Origin: Scatosoma sp045660225
GTDB taxonomy: Bacteria > Bacillota > Clostridia > Christensenellales > Borkfalkiaceae
Direction: 5' to 3'
Length of the DNA stretch: 10,058 nt
Assembly: GCA_045660225.1 (NCBI GenBank)
Contig: JAZRDK010000104.1
Location: 1-10,058, forward strand
Position numbers and translations under genes: made by a program. Positions within the stretch are counted from its first letter, which is position 1, and each line of letters starts with the position of its first letter. This document shows positions 1 to 6,434 of this stretch, one piece after another. The notes under the pieces are model-generated. The model was not told the DNA's origin. It did no database searches and saw only the letters and a program-made list of their open reading frames with translations.

Positions 1-877
1 GCGCCAAATTTCGACGCCATTTTCGCACGTTTTTCAAAAGCACGACAAACCCCATACCTGCGTTGGCGCAAAGCCCTGCCGCACACGTACCAAACGTGAT
101 TGCTCCACCTAAAAACGCCTCCGTCAACACCACGGACGACGCACAGTTAGGGATTAGCCCCACCGCACAAGCCACGAAGGGTTGGACAAAGCGGTTGCGC
201 TCCATAAACGCAACGAAAGTGTCTTCGCCAACGCCGTGGATAATCGCCGTCAACGTGAAATTGACAAGCAAAATAAAACCGAGCACCTTCAAAGCGTGCA
301 AGAAGGGGTACAACAAATACGCCTTCCAGGGGTTGGTGTTGTCGTGGCTTTTGCCACAGGCACAGTTGACTTCAATTTCCCTGTCGTCCTGGTATTGTTT
401 GATAAACATATCCTTGACGCTTTTCGGCTTTTCGTCACCCACCGACGGCATTTCAATACACACCTGCTTATACCCAAACGCCCTTAATACGCCGTCCGCC
501 GTATATCCCACGACGATACCGACGGCAATTTTTATCGCCAGCATCGGCAATACCCAAACCGCGCCTTCGCCCGAACCGAGCATCAAGATAAACGCTTCGT
601 CGCTGGTCGACATAAAAATAGCAAGCAACGTACCCAGCGTAATATATCGTTTTTCGTAGAATTTGGACGCCATAACGGAAAAACCGCATTGTGGAATTAA
701 ACCCGTCGCCGCGCCGACGACAGGGCCAAGCCTTCCGCCAAGGCGCGTTACCTTCCGCATATCCGCCTTGGTTTCAATCAGCTGAATTAGGATATACAGC
801 CCCAAAATCCAAGGAAAAAACGGCAGGGTGTCTTTTACCGCGTGTCCCAAAATCTCGATGAGTTCTTCAAAAAACAC
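1..877 (-). CDS. Putative heavy-metal (arsenic/manganese-type) exporter, ArsP_2-like membrane protein, 3' end outside window
   Basis: I read 292 codons from a GTG start. The start is chosen because AAGGAG (887-892), lying inside the end of tsaD, sits 9 nt upstream, and only 3 nt separate it from the tsaD stop. The protein is hydrophobic with several membrane spans, roughly at residues 18-35, 52-70, 78-100, 105-128, 190-214 and 232-282. Two similar halves are visible: GLIPQCGFSVMA (59-70) and GLIPNCASSVVL (240-251), each a Pro-x-Cys motif followed by a conserved loop; the first half continues into TLGTLLAIFMSTSDE (80-94). A soluble loop (about 137-183) carries NCACGKSH (171-178), a possible metal-binding site. 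From memory this matches the putative 10-TM heavy-metal exporter family, often annotated as a putative manganese or arsenic transporter. The substrate cannot be read from sequence. The protein is still open at the left edge, though close to the usual family length. Confidence 0.7.
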   Translation of the reverse strand, partial: MFFEELIEILGHAVKDTLPFFPWILGLYILIQLIETKADMRKVTRLGGRLGPVVGAATGLIPQCGFSVMASKFYEKRYITLGTLLAIFMSTSDEAFILMLGSGEGAVWVLPMLAIKIAVGIVVGYTADGVLRAFGYKQVCIEMPSVGDEKPKSVKDMFIKQYQDDREIEVNCACGKSHDNTNPWKAYLLYPFLHALKVLGFILLVNFTLTAIIHGVGEDTFVAFMERNRFVQPFVACAVGLIPNCASSVVLTEAFLGGAITFGTCAAGLCANAGMGFVVLLKNVRKWRRNLA

Positions 878-880
878 CGC

Positions 881-1969
881 TTAGTTCTCCTTATTTTTCG
901 CCTGTCGGCTCTGCACGGTTTCTATCGTCGCCGAAAGCGGAATCGACGCCTTCGCCGTCAACGTCATATCCGCGAAATTGCCAAGACGATATTGAATCAA
1001 GCCTTCCGATGCAATCATCGACGCATTGTCCGTGCAAAACCGTTTTTCGGGCAACACCAAAGTAAGCCCGTTTTTCTTGCACTCGGACGCTAAGCTTTCG
1101 CGAAGGTAGGTGTTTGCGACGACACCGCCACCTGCCGTAACGACGGACACGCCTTTCTCTTTCGCGCCTTCCACCGTCTTTTCCACCAGCACGTCCACCG
1201 CCGATTTTTGGAAGGAGCAAGCCACGTCCGCCTTCGAAATTTCTTCGCCTTTTTGTGCTTTCGTATGGCAGTAGTTAATCACCGCCGTCTTTAATCCGCT
1301 GTACGAAAAATTGTACCCACCGCCACCTTTTAGCATTTTCGGGAAGGTGATGCACGGCGTACCGTCTTTCGCGCAGTTTTCAATATTCGGTCCGCCGGGA
1401 TATTTCAAACCCAAAACACGCGCAACCTTGTCAAACGCTTCGCCGACGGCGTCGTCCAACGTCGCGCCCAAAATCTCAAATTCCGCTTCCGTTTTTGCGT
1501 ACAAAACGGCGGTATGCCCACCGCTTGCAAGCAAAGTAACGAACGGCGGTTTCAAATCGGGCGACGCAAGATACCCTGCCGATAAGTGTCCCCTAATATG
1601 GTTGACGGCAATCAACGGTTTATTTAGCGTGTACGCAAGCGCTTTCGCAAAGGAAACCCCAACGAGCAACGCGCCCAAAAGCCCAGCGCCGTACGTAACC
1701 GCCACCGCGTCGATGTCGTCGTATGAAATGCCCGCGTTTTTCACCGCCCGTTCCACGACTTCTGAAACGGCGTCCGTATGCGCCCTTGAAGCAAGCTCTG
1801 GCACGACGCCACCGAATTGCGCCTGCAAGGACGCCGACGAAGAAATTTCGTCGGATAAAACCTTCCTACCGCAAATCACCGCCGCCGCCGTTTCGTCGCA
1901 AGACGATTCGATGCCGAGAATAATCGGGTCTTTTTTATGCAAATCTAAACGTTCAAAAGGCGTATACAT
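881..1969 (-). CDS. tsaD: tRNA N6-adenosine threonylcarbamoyltransferase TsaD
   Basis: TsaD transfers the threonylcarbamoyl group from threonylcarbamoyl-AMP to A37 of tRNAs reading ANN codons, with TsaB and TsaE, in the cytoplasm. The 362 residues are of usual length. Visible family signatures are GIESSCDETAAAV near the N-terminus (19-31), the metal-binding pair H124 and H128 in NHIRGH, ASGGHTAVL (148-156), FSYSGLKTAV (221-230), GGGVVAN (280-286) and D314 in FCTDNAS, the third metal ligand. Start: the ATG at 1969 is the only nearby one; GAAGGG lies a few nt upstream, a rather short spacing. It follows prfB after a 60-nt gap filled by a stem-loop, with no obvious promoter of its own, so it probably shares the secA-prfB transcript. 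Its 3' end contains the ribosome binding site of the next gene, suggesting translational coupling. Confidence 0.97.
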   Translation of the reverse strand: MYTPFERLDLHKKDPIILGIESSCDETAAAVICGRKVLSDEISSSASLQAQFGGVVPELASRAHTDAVSEVVERAVKNAGISYDDIDAVAVTYGAGLLGALLVGVSFAKALAYTLNKPLIAVNHIRGHLSAGYLASPDLKPPFVTLLASGGHTAVLYAKTEAEFEILGATLDDAVGEAFDKVARVLGLKYPGGPNIENCAKDGTPCITFPKMLKGGGGYNFSYSGLKTAVINYCHTKAQKGEEISKADVACSFQKSAVDVLVEKTVEGAKEKGVSVVTAGGGVVANTYLRESLASECKKNGLTLVLPEKRFCTDNASMIASEGLIQYRLGNFADMTLTAKASIPLSATIETVQSRQAKNKEN

Positions 1970-1992
1970 AGTTCCCTTCTTTTTTGCTCATA

Positions 1993-2023
1993 AAGGGGGC
2001 GGTAAACGTGTACCTGCCCCCTT
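1993..2023. other. Strong stem-loop between prfB and tsaD (attenuator, processing site or reverse-facing terminator)
   Basis: AAGGGGGC (1993-2000) pairs with GCCCCCTT (2016-2023), and GGTA (2001-2004) pairs with TACC (2011-2014), with one bulged T and a six-base loop. On the plus strand the stem is followed by CCTTTTTT, like an intrinsic terminator, yet no plus-strand gene leads into it. On the minus strand, the direction of the operon, the stem is followed only by TATGAGC, so it is at most a weak terminator. It starts 7 nt after the prfB stop and could set the tsaD level or stabilise the secA-prfB mRNA. That role is inference. Confidence 0.6.
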
Positions 2024-2029
2024 CCTTTT

Positions 2030-3127
2030 TTAAGATTTTTTCAAATAGTCGATGATAAAGCCGTGCAATTCGCCGTCCATAACCGACTGCACGTCGCCCT
2101 TTTCAAAGCCCGTTCTATGGTCCTTTACAAGCGTATATGGACAGAACACGTACGAGCGGATTTGTGCGCCCCACTCGATTTTCTTCACGTCGCCTTTCAT
2201 GGCTTGCGCTTCCGCTTGGCGCTGTTCAATCTTCTTTTCAAGAAGTTTCGAGCGCAACATATTAAAGCACATCGCCTTGTTTTGAAGTTGCGAACGTTCG
2301 TTTTGGCATTGTACGACGATACCCGTCGGGAAATGCGTAATACGGACGGCGGACGCAACCTTGTTTACGTTTTGCCCGCCTGCACCGCCAGAGTGGTAAA
2401 TGTCGATACGAATATCGTCGTCGTTGATTTCCACTTCGTTGTCGTCTTCAACTTCGGGCATAACTTCCAGCGAACAGAAGGACGTTTGACGGCGTTTGTT
2501 GGCATCGAACGGGGAAATACGTACAAGTCTATGCACGCCCATTTCCGCCTTCAAATACCCGTACGCGTTTTCGCCTTCGACGCGGAAATCGACGCTCTTA
2601 AGCCCTGCGCCGTCGCCTGCTTCGCGGTCGAGTTCGTACACCTTAAATCCCATCTTTTCGCAATATCTGCAATACATACGGTACAGCATTTGACACCAGT
2701 CGCACGCCTCCGTACCACCAGCCCCTGCGTGGAGCGCAAGCATAGCGTTGTGGTTGTCGTATTGCCCCTTCAAAATGGCGCGGATACGCATATCTTCAAT
2801 ATCCTTTTCCGCGGTACGGAGCATTTCGTCAAGCTCAACAATCAAGCTTTCGTCTTCCGTTTCTTCAATCAAATCAACGACGTCGTTTGCGTCGGAAAGC
2901 GCGGTTGCGCCCTTTTCGTAGGCGTTGATTTTGTTTCTAAGCCCTGCAATTTCCTTGCCGATTTTCGTCGATTTTTCCAAATCCTGCCAAACGTCGGGGT
3001 TTTCTTGTTCCTTTTCCAGTTCGGCAAGACGGGGGCGCAAATGCTCGATATCAAGGGCGTATTCCGCTTCCTTTAACACCACGCCCATCGCTTGAATTTT
3101 TAATCTGTAATCGTCTGCTTTGAACAT
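2030..3127 (-). CDS. prfB: Peptide chain release factor 2, without programmed frameshift
   Basis: RF2 ends translation at UGA and UAA and triggers hydrolysis of peptidyl-tRNA. All landmarks sit at the same numbers as in the E. coli protein: the codon-reading tripeptide S205-P206-F207 and the catalytic GGQ at 250-252; the length of 365 is also the same. SPF rather than the RF1 tripeptide (PxT) settles RF2. An N-terminal helical domain (about 1-110) precedes the catalytic core. Most bacteria interrupt prfB near codon 25 with an in-frame UGA that needs a +1 shift. Here codons 25-26 read CTT GAT (3055-3050) in an open frame, as if the extra T of CTT-T-GA had been lost, so that feedback control is absent. 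The start has AAAGGA 6 nt upstream and is 13 nt from the secA stop. secA-prfB adjacency is common in Firmicutes. Confidence 0.96.
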   Translation of the reverse strand: MFKADDYRLKIQAMGVVLKEAEYALDIEHLRPRLAELEKEQENPDVWQDLEKSTKIGKEIAGLRNKINAYEKGATALSDANDVVDLIEETEDESLIVELDEMLRTAEKDIEDMRIRAILKGQYDNHNAMLALHAGAGGTEACDWCQMLYRMYCRYCEKMGFKVYELDREAGDGAGLKSVDFRVEGENAYGYLKAEMGVHRLVRISPFDANKRRQTSFCSLEVMPEVEDDNEVEINDDDIRIDIYHSGGAGGQNVNKVASAVRITHFPTGIVVQCQNERSQLQNKAMCFNMLRSKLLEKKIEQRQAEAQAMKGDVKKIEWGAQIRSYVFCPYTLVKDHRTGFEKGDVQSVMDGELHGFIIDYLKKS

Positions 3128-3140
3128 ACGTTATCCTTTC

Positions 3141-4886
3141 TTACTTGTTTTCGTCTTTTTTGTTGGCGTCCTTGTACGCAGACAGGCTGGACAAGGCAAC
3201 CGGCATTTGGGGACGGAGAATTCTTGGTTGCGGTGCGCTGGGCGCAACGGGGCGCTGGGGTGCAGGTTGACCGTTTTGCGTAGGCGCAGGCGCAGGCACG
3301 ATGCGAATTTTCGTCTTCAAAAGCTTGCTTATCGTCTTGTTTTGGATACGCTCAATCATTTCGTCGAACATATCAAAACCTTCTTTCTTATACGAAATGA
3401 CGGGGTCTACCTGCCCAAACGCACGAAGGGAAATGCCCTTTCTCAGCTGGTCCATGGCGTCGATATGGTCAATCCAGTTTCTATCCACCATTTCCAAAAG
3501 CACGTTGCGTTCCCAAGCGTAGTAATCTACGCCGAGTTTCTTCAACTCTTCAATCATCTTTTCGTATTCTTTGACGACTTTGTTTGAAATCTTCTTAATC
3601 GCCAACTCGTAATCCCACTTCGCCAAACGTTCGCGCGTGACGTAGTTCGTGCCTTCGGGCAAAACTTTCGCTTCCAAAGCCTGGTTCAAATCGTCTTCGT
3701 TCCAAAGCTCGGGCATGGCGTCGATATTCACCGCGGACGCCACCGTTTCTTCTACGTAGTCGGGGATATATTTCAGCACCTGTTCGTGCACGTTGCCACC
3801 GCGAAGTACCTTCATACGTTCTTCGTAAATGACGATACGTTGCTTGTTCATAACGTCGTCGTATTGAAGGACGTTTTTACGGATACCGAAGTTTCTGCCT
3901 TCGATGTTCTTTTGTGCGTTTTCGATACCGCGCGAAAGCATTTTCGACTGTAAAGGCGTGTCTTCGTCAATCTTGAAGAAGGCGTACAAAGCCTTCATCC
4001 TATCCCCACCGAAACGACGCACAAGGTCGTCTTCCAAGGACAAATAGAACACGGACATACCGATGTCGCCTTGACGGCCGGCACGACCGCGGAGCTGGTT
4101 GTCGATACGGCGCGATTCGTGGCGTTCCGTACCGATAATACACAAACCGCCTACGCCGATAACCTTTTCCTTTTCTTCGTCCGTTTGCTTTTTATAAATT
4201 TCGTAAACCTTCTTATAACGTTCTCTCAGCGCCAAAATTTCGTCGCTGACGTCCGTAAGGTACATACTCGTTGCAAGCTCGATATCTTCGTGCTCTGCAC
4301 CTTCTTCACGAAGGCGTTTCTTCGCTAAGTATTCGGGATTACCACCAAGCAAGATGTCCGTACCACGACCTGCCATATTCGTCGAAATGGTAACCGCGCC
4401 AAAACGGCCTGCCTGCGCGACGATTTCCGCTTCGCGTTCGTGGTTCTTTGCGTTCAAAATGTTGTGTTTTACGCCGTTTTTAATCAACAAACGGGAAATT
4501 TCTTCCGATTTGTCGACGGAAGACGTACCCACCAAAATCGGTTGACCGCTTTGATGACGACGTTTGATTTCGTCGATAATCGCACGTTTTTTACCGTCCG
4601 TCGTAGAATATACCATATCGGGCAAGTCCACGCGCTTTATCGGGCGGTTGGTAGGAATTTCCACTACGTCAAGCGAATAAATCGTTCTAAATTCCGCTTC
4701 TTCCGTCTTCGCCGTACCCGTCATACCCGAAAGTTTAGCATACAAACGGAAATAATTTTGGAAGGTAATCGTCGCTTGCGTCTTGTTTTCACTGCGTACT
4801 TCCACGCCTTCCTTCGCTTCGATTGCCTGGTGCAAACCGTCGGAATATCTTCTGCCTATCATAAGACGCCCCGTGAACTCGTCCAC
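3141..4886 (-). CDS. secA: SecA preprotein translocase ATPase, C-terminal part (after in-frame UGA)
   Basis: This is the second part of SecA, in the same frame as the N-terminal part. Homologous sequence resumes directly after the UGA (from 4949, KAHKIFKLDEDYIV); 4886 is only the first GTG, a possible restart codon, with a poorly spaced AGGAAGG upstream. It begins at the return from the cross-linking domain into nucleotide-binding domain 1 (VDEFTGRLM). NBD2 follows with GTSSVDKS, NMAGRGTDI (170-178 of this part) and TERHESRRIDNQLRGRAGRQ (253-272), including the arginine finger region. A variable segment of about 60 residues, as in E. coli SecA, lies between GRGTD and GTERHE. The helical scaffold and wing domains come next. 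The tail is rich in Pro, Gln and Ala (about 520-560) and lacks the usual cysteine-rich zinc motif at the C-terminus. Stop TAA, 13 nt before prfB. Confidence 0.93.
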   Translation of the reverse strand: MDEFTGRLMIGRRYSDGLHQAIEAKEGVEVRSENKTQATITFQNYFRLYAKLSGMTGTAKTEEAEFRTIYSLDVVEIPTNRPIKRVDLPDMVYSTTDGKKRAIIDEIKRRHQSGQPILVGTSSVDKSEEISRLLIKNGVKHNILNAKNHEREAEIVAQAGRFGAVTISTNMAGRGTDILLGGNPEYLAKKRLREEGAEHEDIELATSMYLTDVSDEILALRERYKKVYEIYKKQTDEEKEKVIGVGGLCIIGTERHESRRIDNQLRGRAGRQGDIGMSVFYLSLEDDLVRRFGGDRMKALYAFFKIDEDTPLQSKMLSRGIENAQKNIEGRNFGIRKNVLQYDDVMNKQRIVIYEERMKVLRGGNVHEQVLKYIPDYVEETVASAVNIDAMPELWNEDDLNQALEAKVLPEGTNYVTRERLAKWDYELAIKKISNKVVKEYEKMIEELKKLGVDYYAWERNVLLEMVDRNWIDHIDAMDQLRKGISLRAFGQVDPVISYKKEGFDMFDEMIERIQNKTISKLLKTKIRIVPAPAPTQNGQPAPQRPVAPSAPQPRILRPQMPVALSSLSAYKDANKKDENK

Positions 4887-4949
4887 GATAACGACTTCGC
4901 CTTCCTGTACGATATAATCTTCGTCCAGTTTGAAAATCTTATGCGCTTT

Positions 4950-4952
4950 TCA
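4950..4952 (-). other. In-frame UGA interrupting secA
   Basis: The reading is ...HHIQQA-UGA-KAHKIF..., where SecA proteins normally have HHI-x-QA-L-K/R-AH. One codon is replaced and the frame is not shifted. UGA is one base from the Leu codon UUA, and also from the Arg codon CGA by a common C-to-T change. UGA is a real stop in this genome by two signs: an RF2 gene is present, and the SDR gene at 8910 ends in UGA. The candidates are a sequencing or assembly error, a true nonsense mutation giving a split or dead SecA, or leaky readthrough. The sequence alone cannot decide. Confidence 0.9.
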
Positions 4953-6068
4953 CGCCTGCTGGATGTGATGGTTCAAATCCGCGTGCTCGATTTCCGCAAT
5001 GTTGTCGATACGGAAGAAACGTTCTGCTTTTCTCGCACCGCTGTCGGTCAGCTCTACCGTCTTATCCTTGCGGTTGATGATATAGTCCCAGTCGCGCGCC
5101 ATTGCAAGCGTCTTTTTGCCCGTCAACGCCTTTGCTTTCTTTTCCGCAAGCTCCGCTTCGTAGTTCGCCTGCTCTTCCAAGGTCATCTTCGTATAATCGA
5201 CAAAGTCTTCTTCGTCGTCTTCTACGTCTTCGACCACCTGTTGTTTCTTGTTTTTCTTATCGTTCTTTTTTTGCTGTTTTTGTGCCAAAATCGCCGCGTC
5301 TTCTTCTTCCTTAAGCTCGTCGTCGAAACCACCCGAAAGCGTACGCACAAGCTTGTCAACCTGCGTATACAATTCGGACGATTTTTCGCCCCTGCCCGAA
5401 ATAATCAACGGCGTTCTTGCTTCGTCCACCAAAATGGAGTCGACTTCGTCGACGATGGCAAACGTCAAGTCGCGTTGTACCATCGCGCCCAAATTCTTTT
5501 TGAGATTGTCACGAAGGTAGTCAAACCCAAATTCGTTGTTCGTACCGTACACGATATCCGACTGATACGCCTGGCGTTTTGCATCGTCGTTCATACCGGG
5601 CACGACGACGCCGACGGTAAGACCCATAAACTTATGCACCTTGCCCATCCACTCTGCGTCACGCTTTGCTAAGTAGTCGTTGACGGTAACGATGTGTACG
5701 CTTTTGCCCGTCAACGCGTTCAAATACGCGGGCAACGTAGATACGAGCGTCTTACCTTCACCCGTACGCATTTCCGCAATACGGCCTTGATGCAAACAAA
5801 TACCGCCGATGATTTGCACGCGGAAATGGCGCATGTTCAGTACGCGCTTGCTGGCTTCCCTTAAAACCGCAAAGGCGTCGTAAAGAATATCGTCCAACGT
5901 TTCGCCGTTTGCCAAACGGTCTTTCAAAACCTGCGTTTGGCTTTTCAGCGTTTCGTCGTCCATAACTTCGTACTTCGGCTCTAACGATTCCACCTTGTCC
6001 GCCATTTTGTTCAGGTTTCTAAGGTTTCTTCTTCCGTCACCGCTCATCAAATATTTAATCAATCCCAT
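4950..6068 (-). CDS. secA: SecA preprotein translocase ATPase, N-terminal part (ends at in-frame UGA)
   Basis: SecA is the peripheral membrane ATPase that drives secreted proteins through SecYEG. This 372-residue part holds most of nucleotide-binding domain 1 and the preprotein cross-linking domain. Visible are the Q-motif region FRVQIIGGICLHQGRIAEM (82-100), Walker A RTGEGKT (101-107), TVNDYLAKRD (128-137), YGTNNEFGFDYLRDN (174-188), Walker B VDEVD (206-210) and DEARTPLIISG (215-225). Residues about 247-322 are an extra, highly charged stretch (KQQKKNDKKNKKQQ, then EDDEED) absent from the B. subtilis protein. The frame stops at UGA just after HHIQQA, inside the conserved end of the cross-linking domain. 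Joined across the UGA the protein would be 975 residues, against 841 in B. subtilis. Start: ATG with CGGAG 10 nt upstream; first gene of the secA-prfB-tsaD transcript. Confidence 0.95.
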   Translation of the reverse strand: MGLIKYLMSGDGRRNLRNLNKMADKVESLEPKYEVMDDETLKSQTQVLKDRLANGETLDDILYDAFAVLREASKRVLNMRHFRVQIIGGICLHQGRIAEMRTGEGKTLVSTLPAYLNALTGKSVHIVTVNDYLAKRDAEWMGKVHKFMGLTVGVVVPGMNDDAKRQAYQSDIVYGTNNEFGFDYLRDNLKKNLGAMVQRDLTFAIVDEVDSILVDEARTPLIISGRGEKSSELYTQVDKLVRTLSGGFDDELKEEEDAAILAQKQQKKNDKKNKKQQVVEDVEDDEEDFVDYTKMTLEEQANYEAELAEKKAKALTGKKTLAMARDWDYIINRKDKTVELTDSGARKAERFFRIDNIAEIEHADLNHHIQQA

Positions 6069-6122
6069 TTTATAAAAACTCCGATGGTTTATTTTTCACT
6101 TACTCTACGCGCCCGTTTAGGC

Positions 6123-6144
6123 AACTGCCCACAATACGGCAGTT
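6123..6144 (-). promoter_or_regulatory. Stem-loop at the 5' end of the secA leader
   Basis: On the minus strand AACTGCC (6144-6138) and GGCAGTT (6129-6123) form a perfect 7-bp stem with an 8-nt loop, starting right at the predicted transcription start and about 55 nt before the secA ATG. It has no U-tract, so it is not a terminator. A 5' stem of this kind may protect the mRNA from decay. It could also be accidental. Confidence 0.4.
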
Positions 6145-6151
6145 TATCGTC

Positions 6152-6180
6152 ATTATATATTGTACAATATTTTCCCACAA
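6152..6180 (-). promoter_or_regulatory. Predicted secA operon promoter with palindrome in the spacer
   Basis: On the minus strand the -10 box is a perfect TATAAT (6157-6152). The matching -35 is a poor TTGTGG (6180-6175) with a 17-bp spacer. The spacer contains ATATTGTACAATAT (6157-6170), a perfect 14-bp palindrome that touches the -10. A repressor or activator bound there would act on this promoter. I do not recognise the site as a known consensus. The start would be near 6145, giving a leader of about 77 nt. Confidence 0.55.
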
Positions 6181-6210
6181 AATCAAAGCGTTTTCGCGCG
6201 GTTTTATAAA

Positions 6211-6234
6211 AAATATTCCCGCGCACGAATATTT
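6211..6234. repeat. Inverted repeat between the divergent secA and asnA promoters
   Basis: AAATATTC (6211-6218) and GAATATTT (6227-6234) are perfect 8-bp inverted arms around a GC-rich 8-bp centre, in an otherwise AT-rich stretch. It lies about 30 bp upstream of the secA -35 and about 140 bp upstream of the asnA -35. It may be a regulator site or a chance AT-rich repeat. The rest of the 6235-6370 stretch shows no gene or RNA that I can support. Confidence 0.35.
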
Positions 6235-6373
6235 ATACCCGATTTTTCTTCGCCTAAACCAAAAGACGCCAACCCCAACGCCCCGCAATACCATTTTTCG
6301 CGCCCAACCGCACCAAGCAACCCCGCAAAATTTGCTTTCTCGATTTTATTCCGCGTTTTGATTGAAAATGTCG

Positions 6374-6403
6374 TTGACAAAACCCTTTTTTATGTGCTAT
6401 ACT
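6374..6403 (+). promoter_or_regulatory. asnA promoter, extended -10 type
   Basis: A perfect -35 TTGACA (6374-6379) is followed after 18 bp by TATACT (6398-6403), which is preceded by TGC (6395-6397) as in an extended -10 element. Transcription would begin near 6410, giving a leader of only about 25 nt before the preferred asnA start. This is the best-looking promoter in the window. Confidence 0.8.
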
Positions 6404-6434
6404 ATAACAAATTTTTATGATTGAAGGTATAAAT

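Noticed and set aside
63..659. Plus-strand open frame opposite the exporter gene
   Set aside because: The minus frame from GTG 877 shows clear membrane-protein and family motifs through the same region.
1311..2033. A 240-codon plus-strand open frame opposite tsaD
   Set aside because: Complement of TsaD motifs; low-complexity Ser/Thr/Pro composition typical of a reverse frame.
2063..3076. A 337-codon plus-strand open frame opposite prfB
   Set aside because: Complement of the RF2 coding sequence, with no recognisable domain.
4950..4952. UGA read as selenocysteine, or as Trp by a changed genetic code
   Set aside because: SecA has no selenocysteine site and I see no clear hairpin of the needed kind just after the codon. 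An RF2 gene is present, UGG is used for Trp throughout, and the SDR gene ends in UGA.
4440..5672. A 410-codon open frame on the plus strand opposite secA
   Set aside because: It is antisense to well-conserved SecA motifs; open reverse frames arise from the codon use of this genome. No ribosome site or domain is seen.
6160..6420. Possible 86-codon gene between secA and asnA
   Set aside because: It overlaps both promoter regions, lacks a ribosome site and has no known similarity.
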